From Betaproteobacteria bacterium SCGC AG-212-J23 (GTDB taxonomy: Bacteria > Pseudomonadota > Gammaproteobacteria > Burkholderiales > SG8-39), in the NCBI GenBank assembly GCA_001644455.1, contig LSTF01000037.1, positions 1 through 34,052 on the forward strand: DNA of 34,052 nucleotides, read 5' to 3'. Shown in pieces: positions 19,261-28,624 of the stretch (positions are counted from its first letter, which is position 1; each line of letters opens with the position of its first letter). The notes under the pieces were generated by a model. The model did no database searches. It was not told where the DNA came from and was given only the letters and a program-made list of their open reading frames with translations. The position numbers and the translations under genes are program-made.

Positions 19261-19867
19261 TGCGGACCTCAGCTACGAAAGCAGTCATTTTACCGGCGTC
19301 CTTGATGCCCTTCGCCGATTCCACGCCACTCGAGACGTCGACGCCCCAGGGTTGCACGGCCCGAATTGCACGGCCGACGTTCTTCTGATCGAGGCCGCCG
19401 GAGAGGATCAGTGGCCGTGCGAGTCCGCGGGGGACCAGCGACCAGTCGAAGCTCTCGCCAACCCCGCCGTATTCCGGAACGAAGCTGTCGACCAGCCAGG
19501 CGGCGGCGCGGGAATACGGTTGCAGATATTGCAACACATCGATGCCGGGCCGGATCCGGCAAGCCTTCACGAACGGCGCGCCGAACTGGCCGCAAAACTC
19601 CGGCGTCTCGTCGCCATGGAACTGCAGCATTCCGGGCTTGACCCGCCCCAGCACCTGGGCAACTTGTGCCGCATCGGCGTTGACGAACAGCGCCACCGTC
19701 TGCACGAAAGGCGGCAGCGCGTCGCGAATCTCGACCGCACGCTCGGTCGAAAGGTAGCGCGGGCTCTTCGGGTAGAAGACGAGCCCGATCGCGTCGGCGC
19801 CGGCTTTCGCCGCGGCGACGCCGTCGCCCGGGCGCGTGATGCCGCAGATCTTGACGCGCGTCCTCAC
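19247..19867 (-). CDS. trpF: Phosphoribosylanthranilate isomerase
   Basis: TrpF performs the Amadori rearrangement in tryptophan synthesis. The ~206-residue TIM barrel has the N-terminal VKICGITRP with the catalytic Cys, [18 protein letters not shown] and the C-terminal [11 protein letters not shown] with the catalytic Asp. I chose GTG at 19867 (MRTRVKICG) because it makes a 4-bp GTGA overlap with truA, the coupling pattern used throughout this operon; GTG at 19882 is a possible longer start. trpB follows with a 14-bp overlap. Confidence 0.96.
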   Translation of the reverse strand: MRTRVKICGITRPGDGVAAAKAGADAIGLVFYPKSPRYLSTERAVEIRDALPPFVQTVALFVNADAAQVAQVLGRVKPGMLQFHGDETPEFCGQFGAPFVKACRIRPGIDVLQYLQPYSRAAAWLVDSFVPEYGGVGESFDWSLVPRGLARPLILSGGLDQKNVGRAIRAVQPWGVDVSSGVESAKGIKDAGKMTAFVAEVRNADV

Positions 19868-20625
19868 TGCGGCAGCCCCCACCGCGCTTCGTATTCGACT
19901 TTCTCGAGGTACAGGCCCTCGGGACCGAAGGTCGGCGCCGCCTTGCTGCGCTCCTTCGCGAGCAGCAGCTCCTTCACCCAGGCGGGCGGATGCTTGCCCT
20001 TGCCGACGTAGACCAGCGTGCCGACGATGTTGCGCACCATGTGATGCAAGAACGCATTCGCCCGGATGACGCAGCTGATGGTTTCAGATTCCTTCAAAAG
20101 AGAGATCTGGTAGATCGTCCGTACCGGGCTTTTCGCCTGGCATTCGGACGAGCGGAAGGCGGAGAAATCGTGCTCGCCGACGAAGTGCGCCGCGGCCGCG
20201 CGCATTGCCTCGACGTCGAGAGGCAGGTGGAACCAGCCGATGTAGCTCGCGTCGAGCGCGGGCCGCACCGCCCGGTTGAGGAGCCGGTAAACATAGGTGC
20301 GCGACCGGGCACTGTAGCGCGCGTGGAACTCGCCGCCTACCTCGTGCGCCCAGAGCACGGCGAGCGAGTCCGGCAAGTGACTGTTGACGCCACGCACCCA
20401 CGCGCTGGCGGGGCGCTGCGCCTCGGTGTCGAAATGCACGACCTGGTTGCGGGCATGGACGCCGCGGTCGGTGCGCCCTGCGCAGGTGGTGGCGATCGGT
20501 GCGCCGGCAATCTGCGCGAGGGCGGGCTCGAGCGCATCCTGCACCCCCCCGCCTCCCGGTTGTGTCTGCCAGCCGAGAAAGCGACTGCCGTCGTACTCCA
20601 GTCCGAGGGCGATACGTATTGGCAA
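19864..20625 (-). CDS. truA: tRNA pseudouridine(38-40) synthase
   Basis: TruA isomerises uridines 38-40 in the tRNA anticodon arm. The 253-residue protein begins MPIRIALGLEYDGSRFLGWQ and has the catalytic Asp53 in CAGRTDRGVHA. YRLLNRAV, DFSAFRSSECQAKSPVRTI and HHMVRNIVGTL also belong to the family. The start is TTG at 20625, preceded by a weak AGG. It lies 18 bp after fimV and overlaps trpF by 4 bp. The conserved position between fimV and trpF is typical of Betaproteobacteria. Confidence 0.97.
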   Translation of the reverse strand: MPIRIALGLEYDGSRFLGWQTQPGGGGVQDALEPALAQIAGAPIATTCAGRTDRGVHARNQVVHFDTEAQRPASAWVRGVNSHLPDSLAVLWAHEVGGEFHARYSARSRTYVYRLLNRAVRPALDASYIGWFHLPLDVEAMRAAAAHFVGEHDFSAFRSSECQAKSPVRTIYQISLLKESETISCVIRANAFLHHMVRNIVGTLVYVGKGKHPPAWVKELLLAKERSKAAPTFGPEGLYLEKVEYEARWGLPQ

Positions 20626-20643
20626 CGACCTAGAGGCAGGAGC

Positions 20644-23436
20644 CTAGCCGAGCTTCGCGAGCAGCTGCTGTGCCGTGCCCTTCTGTGCCGCGTCGCCGTC
20701 CTTCATGACCTCGTTGAGGAGCTCGCGCGCGCCGTCCTTGTCGCCCATTTCCTCGTACGCCTTGGCGAGGTCGAGCTTGGTGGCGACTTCCTGCCACTTG
20801 GGATCGGTGCCGCCGCCGGAAGGCGCAGCCGCTTCGGACGCGCCGCCAAGGTCGAGGCTGATCGCCGAGAGATCCATCGACGGCGCCGACTTCTCCGCCG
20901 CGGGCTCGGCGCTCTTGTCGCCGCCGCCCATGTCGAGATTGATGTCGAAGTTGAGGCCCGCATCGGCGGCTGGCGCGGACTTGGGCTCTTCGGCCTTCGG
21001 CGCGGCAGCCGGGGCTCCGCCGCCGAGGTCCAGGTTGAAGTCGATGCCAGCCGCAGCCGCGTCTTCCTTCTTCAGGACCTGCGTCTTGTCGCCGTCGTCT
21101 TCCTTCGGCGCCGCGGCTCCACCGCCGCCGATATCGAAGTCGAGCGCCGGCGCCGAAGCTTCCTTCGCCGGCTCGTCGAGGGAAATGTCGGGCGCGGAGG
21201 CAGGGCCTTGCGCGCCGGCTGCGCCGCCGCCGAGATCGAAATCGAGGGTCGGCGCGGCAGCCGCGGGGGCCGCCGCCGGGGCGGCGGGCGCAGCGGCCGG
21301 GGCGTCGCCACCGCCGCCGTACACGCTGTTCTGCGGGTCGATGGAGCGGCCGAGGCCAGCGGCCTTGTCCCACTCCGCGCCCTTGCCGTCAGTCAGCTGC
21401 TTCAGCTTGAGCGCGGTCTGCTCGAACGTCTTGGCGTCCTTGCGGTGGGCGTAGATCTCCAGCAGCTTCGCCTGGACAGGGATGCGCTTCGGATCCTTCG
21501 CCAGCGCTTCCTTCAGAATTTCCTCGGCTTGCGCATCTCGTCCGTACGCCATGTAGACGTCGGCTTCGGCGATCGGATCGACCTCTTCGCTCTGCACAGC
21601 CGCGGGGGCCGCCGCGGCGGCGGCCGGCGCTCCAGCGACCGGTGCCGCGCCACCGCCGGCGGTCGGCGTGCCGAGCGGCGCGGTGAGGCCGGCGGCTCCA
21701 GCCGCGGCCGCGCCGAGGACGCTGTCCTGGAACTTGGCCTGCGCAGCCTTCTTGCGGCGCCAGGCGATATAGCCATACGCGAGGAGAAGCACGACCAGGC
21801 CCAACAACAGGCCGAGATAGAGCGGGTTGTCCAGGAACTCGTCGATGACGCTCGCTTCCGGTGCGGGCGCGCCGGCCTTCTTCGCTTCGGGCTTCGCCGC
21901 CTCGGCTTTCTTCGCTTCCGGGCTCGGTGCCGCGGGCTTCGGCGCCTCGACGGGCGGCTTGGCGGCTTCAACCGGCGGTTTGGGGGCTTCGACCGGCGGC
22001 TTCGCTGCCGGTGCGGGCGTCGCCGGCGCGGATGCGGCGGGCGCCGGCGTGGCCGGCGCCGCCGGTTTCGCCGCTTCGACTGGCGCTTGCGCAGGAGCAG
22101 GCGTAGGCGTGGGTGCGGGCGTGGGCGCCGCGGGCTTGGCTTTTTTCTCCAGCTCGGCGAGCTGCTGGTTCTTCAGCTCCAGCAGCTTGCGCAGATCGGA
22201 GGCGTTCCGCTCCAGATCGGCTTGTCGCGACTGCGCTTCCTGGAGGGCGCGCTGGCGCGAGGTAGCGTCGTCATCGCGAGCGGCCTGCGAGGGAGCGGCG
22301 CCTGGCTTTGCCGGCTCGACCTTCGACAAACGCAACTGATCCTGCGCCGGCGGCGTCGGCGCCGCGGGCTTCGACTCGATACGGCCGGCCGTACCCTGCT
22401 GCGACGCGCTCGCCTCCGCCGTCGTCGGCGCGGCAGCGAGACGGCTGCGGTACTCGGCGAACTGCGCCATGTGCTCTTTCACCAGGCGGTCAGCCTCGCC
22501 GCGATCGATCGTGCCCACGGCGTCGGCATCGGGAATGTTGAGGATCCGCCCCGAGCGCACCAGGTTCACGTTCTTGCGGATGAAGGCGCCCTCGTTCGCC
22601 CGGTAGAGAGCGACGAGCATCTGGTTCAGCGTCACGCCGGGCGGCAGATTGGCCTTGGCGATCTTGCCGAGCGTGTCGCCGGGTTTCACCTCGTAGACAT
22701 TGGGCTCCTGCGGCATCGCCGCGCGTTCAGCGGGGCCAGACGAAGGCGCCGCACTAGGCGGCGCCGGGGGTGTTTCTGTAGCGGCCGAAGGCGGAGGCGG
22801 GGTCGGCGTTGCGGACGGCGGCTCGGGCGTGGCGGGCGTGCCGGGCGGCGTCGCCGGCGCCGCGCTGACGGGCGGCTGCGAGGATTCCGCGGGCTGAGCC
22901 TCGGGCTTGGTCTCGGCGGGCGGCGCAGCCGGGGTACTCGGCGCGGCTTGCTCCGGCGTCGCAGCAGGCTTGGGCTCGGCGGCGGGCTGGGGCTCTGCGA
23001 TGGGCGCCGCCTTCGGTGCCTGCGCCGCGATCGCCATCTTGGTCTTGTACTCGGGCGGATCGAGCAGGAAGGTGTACTCGCGCACCAGCCTGCCGGTCGG
23101 CCAGGTCAGCTCGACGAGCAACTCGAGGAACGGTTCGTTGACCGGCTGCGAGCTGCGCAGGCGCAGGATCGGCGTGGAACCGCGGCGCTCGATGGTGAAG
23201 CGCACGTCGGAGAGGAGCGGATTCGCTTCGATCCCGGCTTGCGCGAAGGCCTGCGGCGAGCCGAGCCGTGCGCTGAGGTCTTCTTCGCCGGCCTGGAGCG
23301 AAACGATCTCGATCTCGGCGTTGAGCGGCTGGCCGAGCGCGGAAAGGAGGGTGATCTTGCCGAGACCCGCGGCCTGAACGGCGAACGGCAGCGCAAGCGC
23401 TGCCATTACCACGGCTTTGGTGATCGTTTTGAGCAC
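20644..23436 (-). CDS. fimV: FimV/HubP-family polar hub protein
   Basis: FimV-type proteins organise the cell pole and type IV pilus or flagellar machinery. From the GTG at 23436 the product is 930 residues. It has a signal peptide ending AVQA-AGLG, a FimV N-terminal domain (~23-130: AGLGKITLLSALGQPLNAEIEI), a Pro/Ala-rich linker and a LysM peptidoglycan-binding domain (~247-302: VYEVKPGDTLGKIAKANL). A coiled-coil stretch (~390-435), a Pro/Ala/Lys linker, one transmembrane helix (~540-559), TPR-like helices, an acidic repeat region and the conserved FimV C-terminal motif (LDLAKAYEEMGDKDGARELLNEV) follow. I prefer the GTG because it gives a clean signal peptide behind GGGGAAGA; an ATG pair at 23487-23490 would add up to 18 residues. 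Confidence 0.94.
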   Translation of the reverse strand: MLKTITKAVVMAALALPFAVQAAGLGKITLLSALGQPLNAEIEIVSLQAGEEDLSARLGSPQAFAQAGIEANPLLSDVRFTIERRGSTPILRLRSSQPVNEPFLELLVELTWPTGRLVREYTFLLDPPEYKTKMAIAAQAPKAAPIAEPQPAAEPKPAATPEQAAPSTPAAPPAETKPEAQPAESSQPPVSAAPATPPGTPATPEPPSATPTPPPPSAATETPPAPPSAAPSSGPAERAAMPQEPNVYEVKPGDTLGKIAKANLPPGVTLNQMLVALYRANEGAFIRKNVNLVRSGRILNIPDADAVGTIDRGEADRLVKEHMAQFAEYRSRLAAAPTTAEASASQQGTAGRIESKPAAPTPPAQDQLRLSKVEPAKPGAAPSQAARDDDATSRQRALQEAQSRQADLERNASDLRKLLELKNQQLAELEKKAKPAAPTPAPTPTPAPAQAPVEAAKPAAPATPAPAASAPATPAPAAKPPVEAPKPPVEAAKPPVEAPKPAAPSPEAKKAEAAKPEAKKAGAPAPEASVIDEFLDNPLYLGLLLGLVVLLLAYGYIAWRRKKAAQAKFQDSVLGAAAAGAAGLTAPLGTPTAGGGAAPVAGAPAAAAAAPAAVQSEEVDPIAEADVYMAYGRDAQAEEILKEALAKDPKRIPVQAKLLEIYAHRKDAKTFEQTALKLKQLTDGKGAEWDKAAGLGRSIDPQNSVYGGGGDAPAAAPAAPAAAPAAAAPTLDFDLGGGAAGAQGPASAPDISLDEPAKEASAPALDFDIGGGGAAAPKEDDGDKTQVLKKEDAAAAGIDFNLDLGGGAPAAAPKAEEPKSAPAADAGLNFDINLDMGGGDKSAEPAAEKSAPSMDLSAISLDLGGASEAAAPSGGGTDPKWQEVATKLDLAKAYEEMGDKDGARELLNEVMKDGDAAQKGTAQQLLAKLG
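20838..21250 (-). repeat. Degenerate acidic repeats (LDFDLGGG-type) in the cytoplasmic part of FimV
   Basis: Five spaced copies of a short motif are visible in the translation: TLDFDLGGG, ALDFDIGGG, IDFNLDLGGG, NFDINLDMGGG and ISLDLGG. They are separated by Ala/Pro/Glu/Lys-rich spacers. Such acidic repeats are known in FimV/HubP proteins, but motif and number vary between species. They probably serve as repeated docking sites for polar client proteins. Confidence 0.6.
21934..22002 (-). repeat. Three near-identical ~21-bp units encoding KPPVEA(P/A) in fimV
   Basis: The periplasmic linker of FimV contains KPPVEAP-KPPVEAA-KPPVEAP in tandem, encoded by imperfect 21-bp units. This is a slippage-prone coding repeat that would vary the linker length in frame between strains. 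Confidence 0.6.
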
Positions 23437-23527
23437 TCTTCCCCTACCCCCGGGATTTGTTAGTAGCCGGACCAAGAACCTTAACATCATGGCCTTACGG
23501 CTGCAAATTGAGAAATTTTCTTGGTTC

Positions 23528-24667
23528 TCAGTGCTTCACGCCCGCGTCCAAAAGGATTCTTAGCATCCGCCGCAGGGGCTCCGCGGCTCCCCAGAGCAAC
23601 TGGTCCCCGACCGTAAAGGCCGTCAGGTAGTCATCGCCCATGGGGAGCTTCCGCAACCGGCCGACCGGGACCGAGAGCTTCCCGGTAACCGCCGCCGGGG
23701 TCAACTCGGCCAGCGATTCGTCGCGCCGGTTGGGCACCACTTTCACCCAGTCGTGCGCCTCGGCCAGCATCCCCTCGATTTCGTCGAGCGGCACCGGCCG
23801 GCGCAGCTTGATCGTGAGCGCCTGGCTGTGGCAGCGCATGGCGCCGATGCGAACGCAGACGCCGTCCATGGGAATCTGCGAACCGCCGCCGTTTTTCCCG
23901 TTCCTGCCCAAAATCTTGTTCGCCTCGGCCTGCGCCTTCCATTCCTCGCGGCTTTGGCCGTTGCCGAGGTCCTTGTCGATCCAGGGCAGCAGGCTGCCGG
24001 CGAGCGGATAGCCGATTTCCTTCTTCGGCAGCTCGCGCGACAGCATGGATTCGCTCACAGCGCGATCGATGTCGAGGATCGCCGAGGCGGGATCCTTCAT
24101 CAGCGCGGCGGTGCGATCGCCGATTGTCGCCATCTGCGCCACGAGATCGCGCATTGCCGCGGCGCCCTGGCCGGAGGCAGCCTGGTAGGTCATGCTCGTC
24201 ATCCACTCGATCTCGTCGCGCTGGAAAAGGCCGGCCATGCCCATCAGCATGAGGCTGACCGTGCAGTTGCCGCCGATGAAGTCTTTTGTCCCGGAGGTGA
24301 GCGCTTTCTTGATCAAGGAATCATTGACGGGATCGAGGATGATCACGGCGTCATCCTTCATCCGCAGCGCGCTGGCGGCATCGATCCAGTAGCCCTTCCA
24401 GCCGGCGGCGCGCAGCTTCGGATAGATCTCGTTGGTGTAGTCGCCGCCCTGGCAGGAGATGATCACCGGCAGCGCCTTCAGCGCCGCCACATCGTTCGCG
24501 TCCGCGACCGGGCCGGTGGTCCTACCGATCGCAGGACCCTTGCTACCGGCCTGCGAGGTGGAAAAGAAAACCGGCTCGACGTGGTCGAAGTCGCGCTCCT
24601 CACGCATGCGTTGCACGAGGACCGACCCCACCATTCCGCGCCAGCCGACGATTCCGACCCTCAACAT
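23528..24667 (-). CDS. asd: Aspartate-semialdehyde dehydrogenase
   Basis: Asd reduces beta-aspartyl phosphate to the semialdehyde that feeds lysine/diaminopimelate, threonine and methionine synthesis. The 379-residue protein is the Gram-negative type. Visible are the NADP-binding [18 protein letters not shown], the nucleophile Cys135 in [19 protein letters not shown] and the substrate-binding [16 protein letters not shown]. The start is ATG at 24667. It follows leuB after 9 bp; a 91-bp gap before fimV has no clear terminator. Its supply of homoserine precursor fits with metZ further along the cluster. Confidence 0.97.
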   Translation of the reverse strand: MLRVGIVGWRGMVGSVLVQRMREERDFDHVEPVFFSTSQAGSKGPAIGRTTGPVADANDVAALKALPVIISCQGGDYTNEIYPKLRAAGWKGYWIDAASALRMKDDAVIILDPVNDSLIKKALTSGTKDFIGGNCTVSLMLMGMAGLFQRDEIEWMTSMTYQAASGQGAAAMRDLVAQMATIGDRTAALMKDPASAILDIDRAVSESMLSRELPKKEIGYPLAGSLLPWIDKDLGNGQSREEWKAQAEANKILGRNGKNGGGSQIPMDGVCVRIGAMRCHSQALTIKLRRPVPLDEIEGMLAEAHDWVKVVPNRRDESLAELTPAAVTGKLSVPVGRLRKLPMGDDYLTAFTVGDQLLWGAAEPLRRMLRILLDAGVKH

Positions 24668-24676
24668 ATCGCTAGT

Positions 24677-25729
24677 TTATAGAGCGTCGACGACGGCGTC
24701 GCCCATTTCCTGGGTGCCGACTTTGCGCGTCCCCGCGGTGTGGATATCGGCGGTGCGCAGGCCGTCGCGCAACACCTTCGTCACCGCGGCCTCGATGCGT
24801 CGGGCGTTCTTCTCGTCCTTCAGCGAGTAGCGCAGCATCATCGCCGCCGAGAGGATCGTCGCGAGCGGATTGGCGATACCTTTGCCGGCGATGTCGGGCG
24901 CAGTGCCGTGGATCGGCTCGTACAGGCCCTTGCCTTTCTCGTCGAGCGCCGCCGAGGGCAGCATGCCGATCGAGCCGGTGAGCATCGACGCCTCGTCCGA
25001 CAGGATGTCGCCGAACATGTTGCCGGTGACGATCACGTCGAACTGCTTTGGGTTGCGCACCAGCTGCATGGCGCAGTTGTCGACGTACATATGCGTCAGT
25101 TCGATATCCGGAAAGGCCTTGGCTTCCTGAGAAACAACTTCTCTCCAGAGTTGCGACGTCTCGAGCACGTTCGCCTTGTCCACGGAACACAGCTTTTTCG
25201 ACCGCTTGCGCGCGGCCTCGAAGCCCACGCGAGCGATGCGGCGAATTTCCGGCGCGCTATACCGCATGGTGTCGAACCCTTCCTTGACGCCGTCGACCTC
25301 TCTCACGCCGCGAGGCTGTCCAAAGTAAATATCGCCAGTGAGCTCGCGCACGATCAGGATGTCGAGGCCGGCCACCACTTCGCTTTTTAGCGTCGAAGCT
25401 GCGGCAAGCTCCGGGTGCACGACCGCGGGGCGCAGGTTGGCGAACAGCTTCAGCCCCTTGCGCAGGCCGAGGATCGCCTGCTCGGGGCGCTTGGCGCGCG
25501 GCAAAGTGTCGTACTTCGGGTCGCCGACGGCGCCGAACAGCACGGCGTCGGCCTGCCTCGCGAGCGCCAGCGTCTTCTCGGGCAGCGGGTCGCCGGACGC
25601 GGCGTAGGCGGCACCGCCCACCGGCGTTTCCTGAAACTGAATCCTCAAATCCAGTTTCTTCAGGACGCGCAGAGCCTGGGCAATGATCTCGGGCCCGATG
25701 CCGTCACCGGGGAGAATGGCGACGTTCAC
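24677..25729 (-). CDS. leuB: 3-isopropylmalate dehydrogenase
   Basis: LeuB oxidatively decarboxylates 3-isopropylmalate in leucine synthesis. The 350-residue protein starts [15 protein letters not shown] and has [29 protein letters not shown] and the signature [15 protein letters not shown] for NAD and metal binding. [17 protein letters not shown] is also present. The start is GTG at 25729, 1 nt after the leuD stop, with TGAGG overlapping that junction. asd follows 9 bp downstream. Confidence 0.98.
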   Translation of the reverse strand: MNVAILPGDGIGPEIIAQALRVLKKLDLRIQFQETPVGGAAYAASGDPLPEKTLALARQADAVLFGAVGDPKYDTLPRAKRPEQAILGLRKGLKLFANLRPAVVHPELAAASTLKSEVVAGLDILIVRELTGDIYFGQPRGVREVDGVKEGFDTMRYSAPEIRRIARVGFEAARKRSKKLCSVDKANVLETSQLWREVVSQEAKAFPDIELTHMYVDNCAMQLVRNPKQFDVIVTGNMFGDILSDEASMLTGSIGMLPSAALDEKGKGLYEPIHGTAPDIAGKGIANPLATILSAAMMLRYSLKDEKNARRIEAAVTKVLRDGLRTADIHTAGTRKVGTQEMGDAVVDAL

Positions 25730-25730
25730 C

Positions 25731-26321
25731 TCAGAAGTACCAGGGAAACTGCGTTTTGCGCCGCGACTCGAAGGCGCGGATCTTGTCCTCGTGGCGCAGC
25801 GTGAGGCCGATCTCGTCCAGCCCGTTCAGCAGGCAGTACTTGCGGAAGGCGTCGACTTCGAAGCGGAATTTCTTCGAGCCGTCGGCAGTGGACACGGTCT
25901 GCGACTCGAGATCGACGGTCAGGTTGAAACCAGGCAGCGCCGCGTCGTAGAACAGCTTGTCGACCTCGTCCTCGCGCAGCACCACCGGCAGCAGGCCGTT
26001 CTTGAAGCAGTTGGTGAAAAAGATGTCGGCGAACGAAGGCGCGATCACGCAGCGGAATCCATAGTCGATCAGCGCCCACGGCGCATGCTCGCGCGAGGAT
26101 CCGCAGCCGAAGTTCTTGCGGCCGAGCAGGATGGTCGCGCCCTTGTAGCGCGGCTGGTTGAGTATGAAGTTCGGGTCGTGCCGCCACGCGGCGAACAGCG
26201 CGTCGGCGAAGCCGGTGCGCTTGATCGACTTCAGGTATTCCTTCGGGATGATCTGGTCGGTGTCGACGTTGGCGCGGTCGAGCGGCGCGACCAGCCCCTT
26301 GAGCACGGTGAATTTCTCCAT
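25731..26321 (-). CDS. leuD: 3-isopropylmalate dehydratase small subunit
   Basis: LeuD is the swivelling small subunit that pairs with LeuC to isomerise 2- and 3-isopropylmalate. The ~196-residue product shows [16 protein letters not shown], the substrate loop [14 protein letters not shown] and [19 protein letters not shown]. The start is ATG at 26321, sharing one base with the leuC stop (TAATG). leuB begins immediately after it. Confidence 0.97.
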   Translation of the reverse strand: MEKFTVLKGLVAPLDRANVDTDQIIPKEYLKSIKRTGFADALFAAWRHDPNFILNQPRYKGATILLGRKNFGCGSSREHAPWALIDYGFRCVIAPSFADIFFTNCFKNGLLPVVLREDEVDKLFYDAALPGFNLTVDLESQTVSTADGSKKFRFEVDAFRKYCLLNGLDEIGLTLRHEDKIRAFESRRKTQFPWYF

Positions 26322-27736
26322 TACCGCCACTCCCGGATGTCGACGAAGTGGCCGGCGATGGCGGCCGCGGCGGCCATCGCCGGGCTGACCAGGTGCGTGC
26401 GCCCGCCTTCGCCCTGGCGGCCCTCGAAATTGCGGTTGGAGGTCGAGGCGCAGCGCTCGCCCGGCGAGAGATGGTCCGGGTTCATGCCGAGGCACATCGA
26501 GCACCCCGGCTCGCGCCACTCGAAGCCCGCGTCGCGGAAGATGCGGTCGAGGCCTTCCTTCTCGGCCTGCGCCTTCACCACGCCCGAGCCGGGCACGACC
26601 ATGGCCACCGAGATATTCGCCGCCTTGCGCCGGCCCTTGACCATTGCAGCGGCGGCGCGCAGGTCCTCGATCCGCGAGTTGGTGCACGAGCCGATGAACA
26701 CCTTGTCGAGCTTGATATCGGTGATGCGGGTGCGCGGCTTGAGCCCCATGTAGACGAGCGCGCGCTCCATGCCTTCGCGCCGCGTGCTGTCCTTTTCCTT
26801 GTCGGGATCGGGCACGACGCTGTCGACCGAGGTCACCATCTCGGGCGAAGTGCCCCAGGTGACGTGCGGCTTGATCTCGCGCGCGTCGAGCGTGACTTCG
26901 CGGTCGAACTTCGCGTCCGGATCGCTCTTCAGCGTCTTCCAGTATGCGACGGCGCTGTCCCAGAGCGGCGGCCTGGGAGCGAACGGCCGGCCCTTCACGT
27001 ACTCGATGGTGGTGTCGTCGACGGCGACCATGCCGGCGCGGGCGCCCGCCTCGATCGCCATGTTGCAGACCGTCATGCGCCCTTCCATCGACATGGCGCG
27101 GATGGTGCTGCCCGCGAACTCGACGGCGCAGCCGGTACCGCCGGCCGTGCCGATCCTGCCGATGATCGCGAGCACCACGTCCTTCGGCGTCACGCCGCGG
27201 CCAAGCGGGCCCTCGACGTTGACGCGCATGTTCTTCATCTTGCGCGTCACCAGGGTCTGGGTGGCGAGCACGTGCTCGACCTCGGAGGTACCGATCCCGT
27301 GCGCAAGGCAACCGAGTGCGCCGTGCGTGCTGGTGTGCGAGTCGCCGCAGACCAGAGTCATTCCCGGCAGCGTCGCGCCCTGCTCCGGCCCGATGACGTG
27401 GACGATGCCCTGGCGCTTGTCGAGGTACGGAAAATAGACCTTGGCGCCGTACTCCTTCATGTTCTTGTCCAGCGTCTCGATCTGCAGCTTGGCGAACTTG
27501 TCCTTCACGCCCGCCATGCCCTCGTCCCAGTTGGTGGTGGGCGTGTTGTGGTCGGCGGTCGCCACCACGGAATCCACACGCCAGGGCTTGCGCCCCGCGA
27601 CCTTCAGGCCTTCATAGGCCTGCGGGCTCGTGACCTCGTGGACGAGGTGGCGATCGATGTAGAGCAGGGTCGTGCCGTCGTCTTCGACGTGCACGACATG
27701 ACTGTCCCAAAGCTTGTCGTAGAGAGTCTGCGGCAT
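26321..27736 (-). CDS. leuC: 3-isopropylmalate dehydratase large subunit
   Basis: LeuC is the aconitase-family large subunit carrying the 4Fe-4S cluster. The 471-residue product begins [15 protein letters not shown] and contains [19 protein letters not shown] and the cluster cysteines in FIGSCTNSR and [11 protein letters not shown] chose ATG at 27736, matching the usual family N-terminus; a TTG at 27751 would add five residues. The first two bases of this ATG lie at the foot of a 15-bp hairpin, so translation initiation may be structure-controlled. It is the first gene of the long leu-to-metZ series. Confidence 0.97.
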   Translation of the reverse strand: MPQTLYDKLWDSHVVHVEDDGTTLLYIDRHLVHEVTSPQAYEGLKVAGRKPWRVDSVVATADHNTPTTNWDEGMAGVKDKFAKLQIETLDKNMKEYGAKVYFPYLDKRQGIVHVIGPEQGATLPGMTLVCGDSHTSTHGALGCLAHGIGTSEVEHVLATQTLVTRKMKNMRVNVEGPLGRGVTPKDVVLAIIGRIGTAGGTGCAVEFAGSTIRAMSMEGRMTVCNMAIEAGARAGMVAVDDTTIEYVKGRPFAPRPPLWDSAVAYWKTLKSDPDAKFDREVTLDAREIKPHVTWGTSPEMVTSVDSVVPDPDKEKDSTRREGMERALVYMGLKPRTRITDIKLDKVFIGSCTNSRIEDLRAAAAMVKGRRKAANISVAMVVPGSGVVKAQAEKEGLDRIFRDAGFEWREPGCSMCLGMNPDHLSPGERCASTSNRNFEGRQGEGGRTHLVSPAMAAAAAIAGHFVDIREWR

Positions 27737-27767
27737 TCCCGGTTTCCGCAACGCGGAAACCAGGAAT
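27735..27767 (-). promoter_or_regulatory. 15-bp stem-loop enclosing the leuC ribosome-binding site and start codon
   Basis: On the minus strand ATTCCTGGTTTCCGC (27753-27767) pairs with GCGGAAACCGGGAAT (27735-27749) around a 3-nt GTT loop. Fourteen pairs are Watson-Crick and one is a U-G wobble. The 3' arm contains the purine-rich Shine-Dalgarno region and the first two bases of the leuC ATG. A second copy of one arm, CCCGGTTTC at 27777-27785, could alternatively pair with GAAACCGGG in the same 3' arm. There is no T-run, so it is not a terminator for the upstream peptidase gene. Confidence 0.6.
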
Positions 27768-27793
27768 TATGCCATCGAAACCGGGGATTAGAC

Positions 27794-28615
27794 TTACTTC
27801 CCTGCGGCCGCGCTCGTGCCCTTCGCGGCTTGATAGAGCGGCATCACCTTCTCCGCGTCCTGAGTCACGTCGGCGATCCTGCTTTCGTTCGAAGGGTGCG
27901 TCGAAAGGAACTGCGGCGGCTGACTGCCGCCGAGCTTCTGCATCTTCTGCCAGAGCGAGACCGCGGCCCGCGGATCGTAGCCCGCGCGTGCCGCAAGCTC
28001 GACGCCGATCCTGTCTGCCTCGGTCTCCTGCGCGCGCGAGTGCGGAAGCATGATGGTCACGTCGGCGACCGTTTGGGCAAGGTTCGGGTTCACGCCGGTG
28101 ACGGCGCCAAGAACACCGACGCCGAGCTGTTCGACCATCGCCCGCGACGCCTGCTCGCGGCCATGCTCGCGAAGGGCGTGGCCGATTTCATGGCCCATCA
28201 CCGCTGCGAGCTCGTCATCCGTGGGCTGCAGTTGCTCGACGAGGCCCGTGTAGACCGCGATCTTGCCGCCCGGCATGCACCACGCGTTGACCTCCTTGCT
28301 CGAAAGCACATGCATTTCCCACTTCCAGCCGGGAGCGTCGGGGCGCAGGGCGCCGGTGGCGGGAATGAGGCGGCCCGCGATGCGCTTGACCCGCTCGACG
28401 GTGGCAGCGTCTCGATCGAGCGCATTCTGCTTTTGCGCCTGGGCGAGCATGTCGTGGTAGGCCTTGTCGGCGCTCTGATTCACCGCGTCCGCGGAGACGA
28501 GCATGCGCTGCTGTCGGTCGACGCCGACAGCGCTTTCCTTGGTGGTCTCGACCGTGTGGCAACCGGCAACCAGCGCGACGGTGCCGGCGGCAAGAAGAAT
28601 CGTGAAATTGCGCAT
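27794..28615 (-). CDS. M48-family metallopeptidase lipoprotein
   Basis: This 273-residue lipoprotein has a signal peptide with lipobox LVAGC (Cys19). It carries the M48 zinc site HEIGH (H142, E143, H146) and the third ligand in QETEADRIG (E197), followed by LSTHPSNESRIADV. It resembles outer-membrane-associated peptidases such as LoiP/YcaL, which act in envelope protein quality control. The start is ATG at 28615, eight bases after the MFS gene. Its stop is 26 bp before the leuC leader hairpin. Confidence 0.93.
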   Translation of the reverse strand: MRNFTILLAAGTVALVAGCHTVETTKESAVGVDRQQRMLVSADAVNQSADKAYHDMLAQAQKQNALDRDAATVERVKRIAGRLIPATGALRPDAPGWKWEMHVLSSKEVNAWCMPGGKIAVYTGLVEQLQPTDDELAAVMGHEIGHALREHGREQASRAMVEQLGVGVLGAVTGVNPNLAQTVADVTIMLPHSRAQETEADRIGVELAARAGYDPRAAVSLWQKMQKLGGSQPPQFLSTHPSNESRIADVTQDAEKVMPLYQAAKGTSAAAGK

Positions 28616-28624
28616 GTAACCCTC

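Noticed and set aside
19990-23463. A 1157-codon open frame on the plus strand opposite truA and fimV
   Set aside because: It is an Arg/Gly/Leu-rich shadow of the GC-rich fimV coding strand; the minus-strand product has clear signal peptide, LysM and FimV domains.
23437-23527. Inverted ACCAAGAA / TTCTTGGT between asd and fimV
   Set aside because: Arms are 8 bp with a loop of nearly 40 nt and no T-run; not convincing as terminator or operator.
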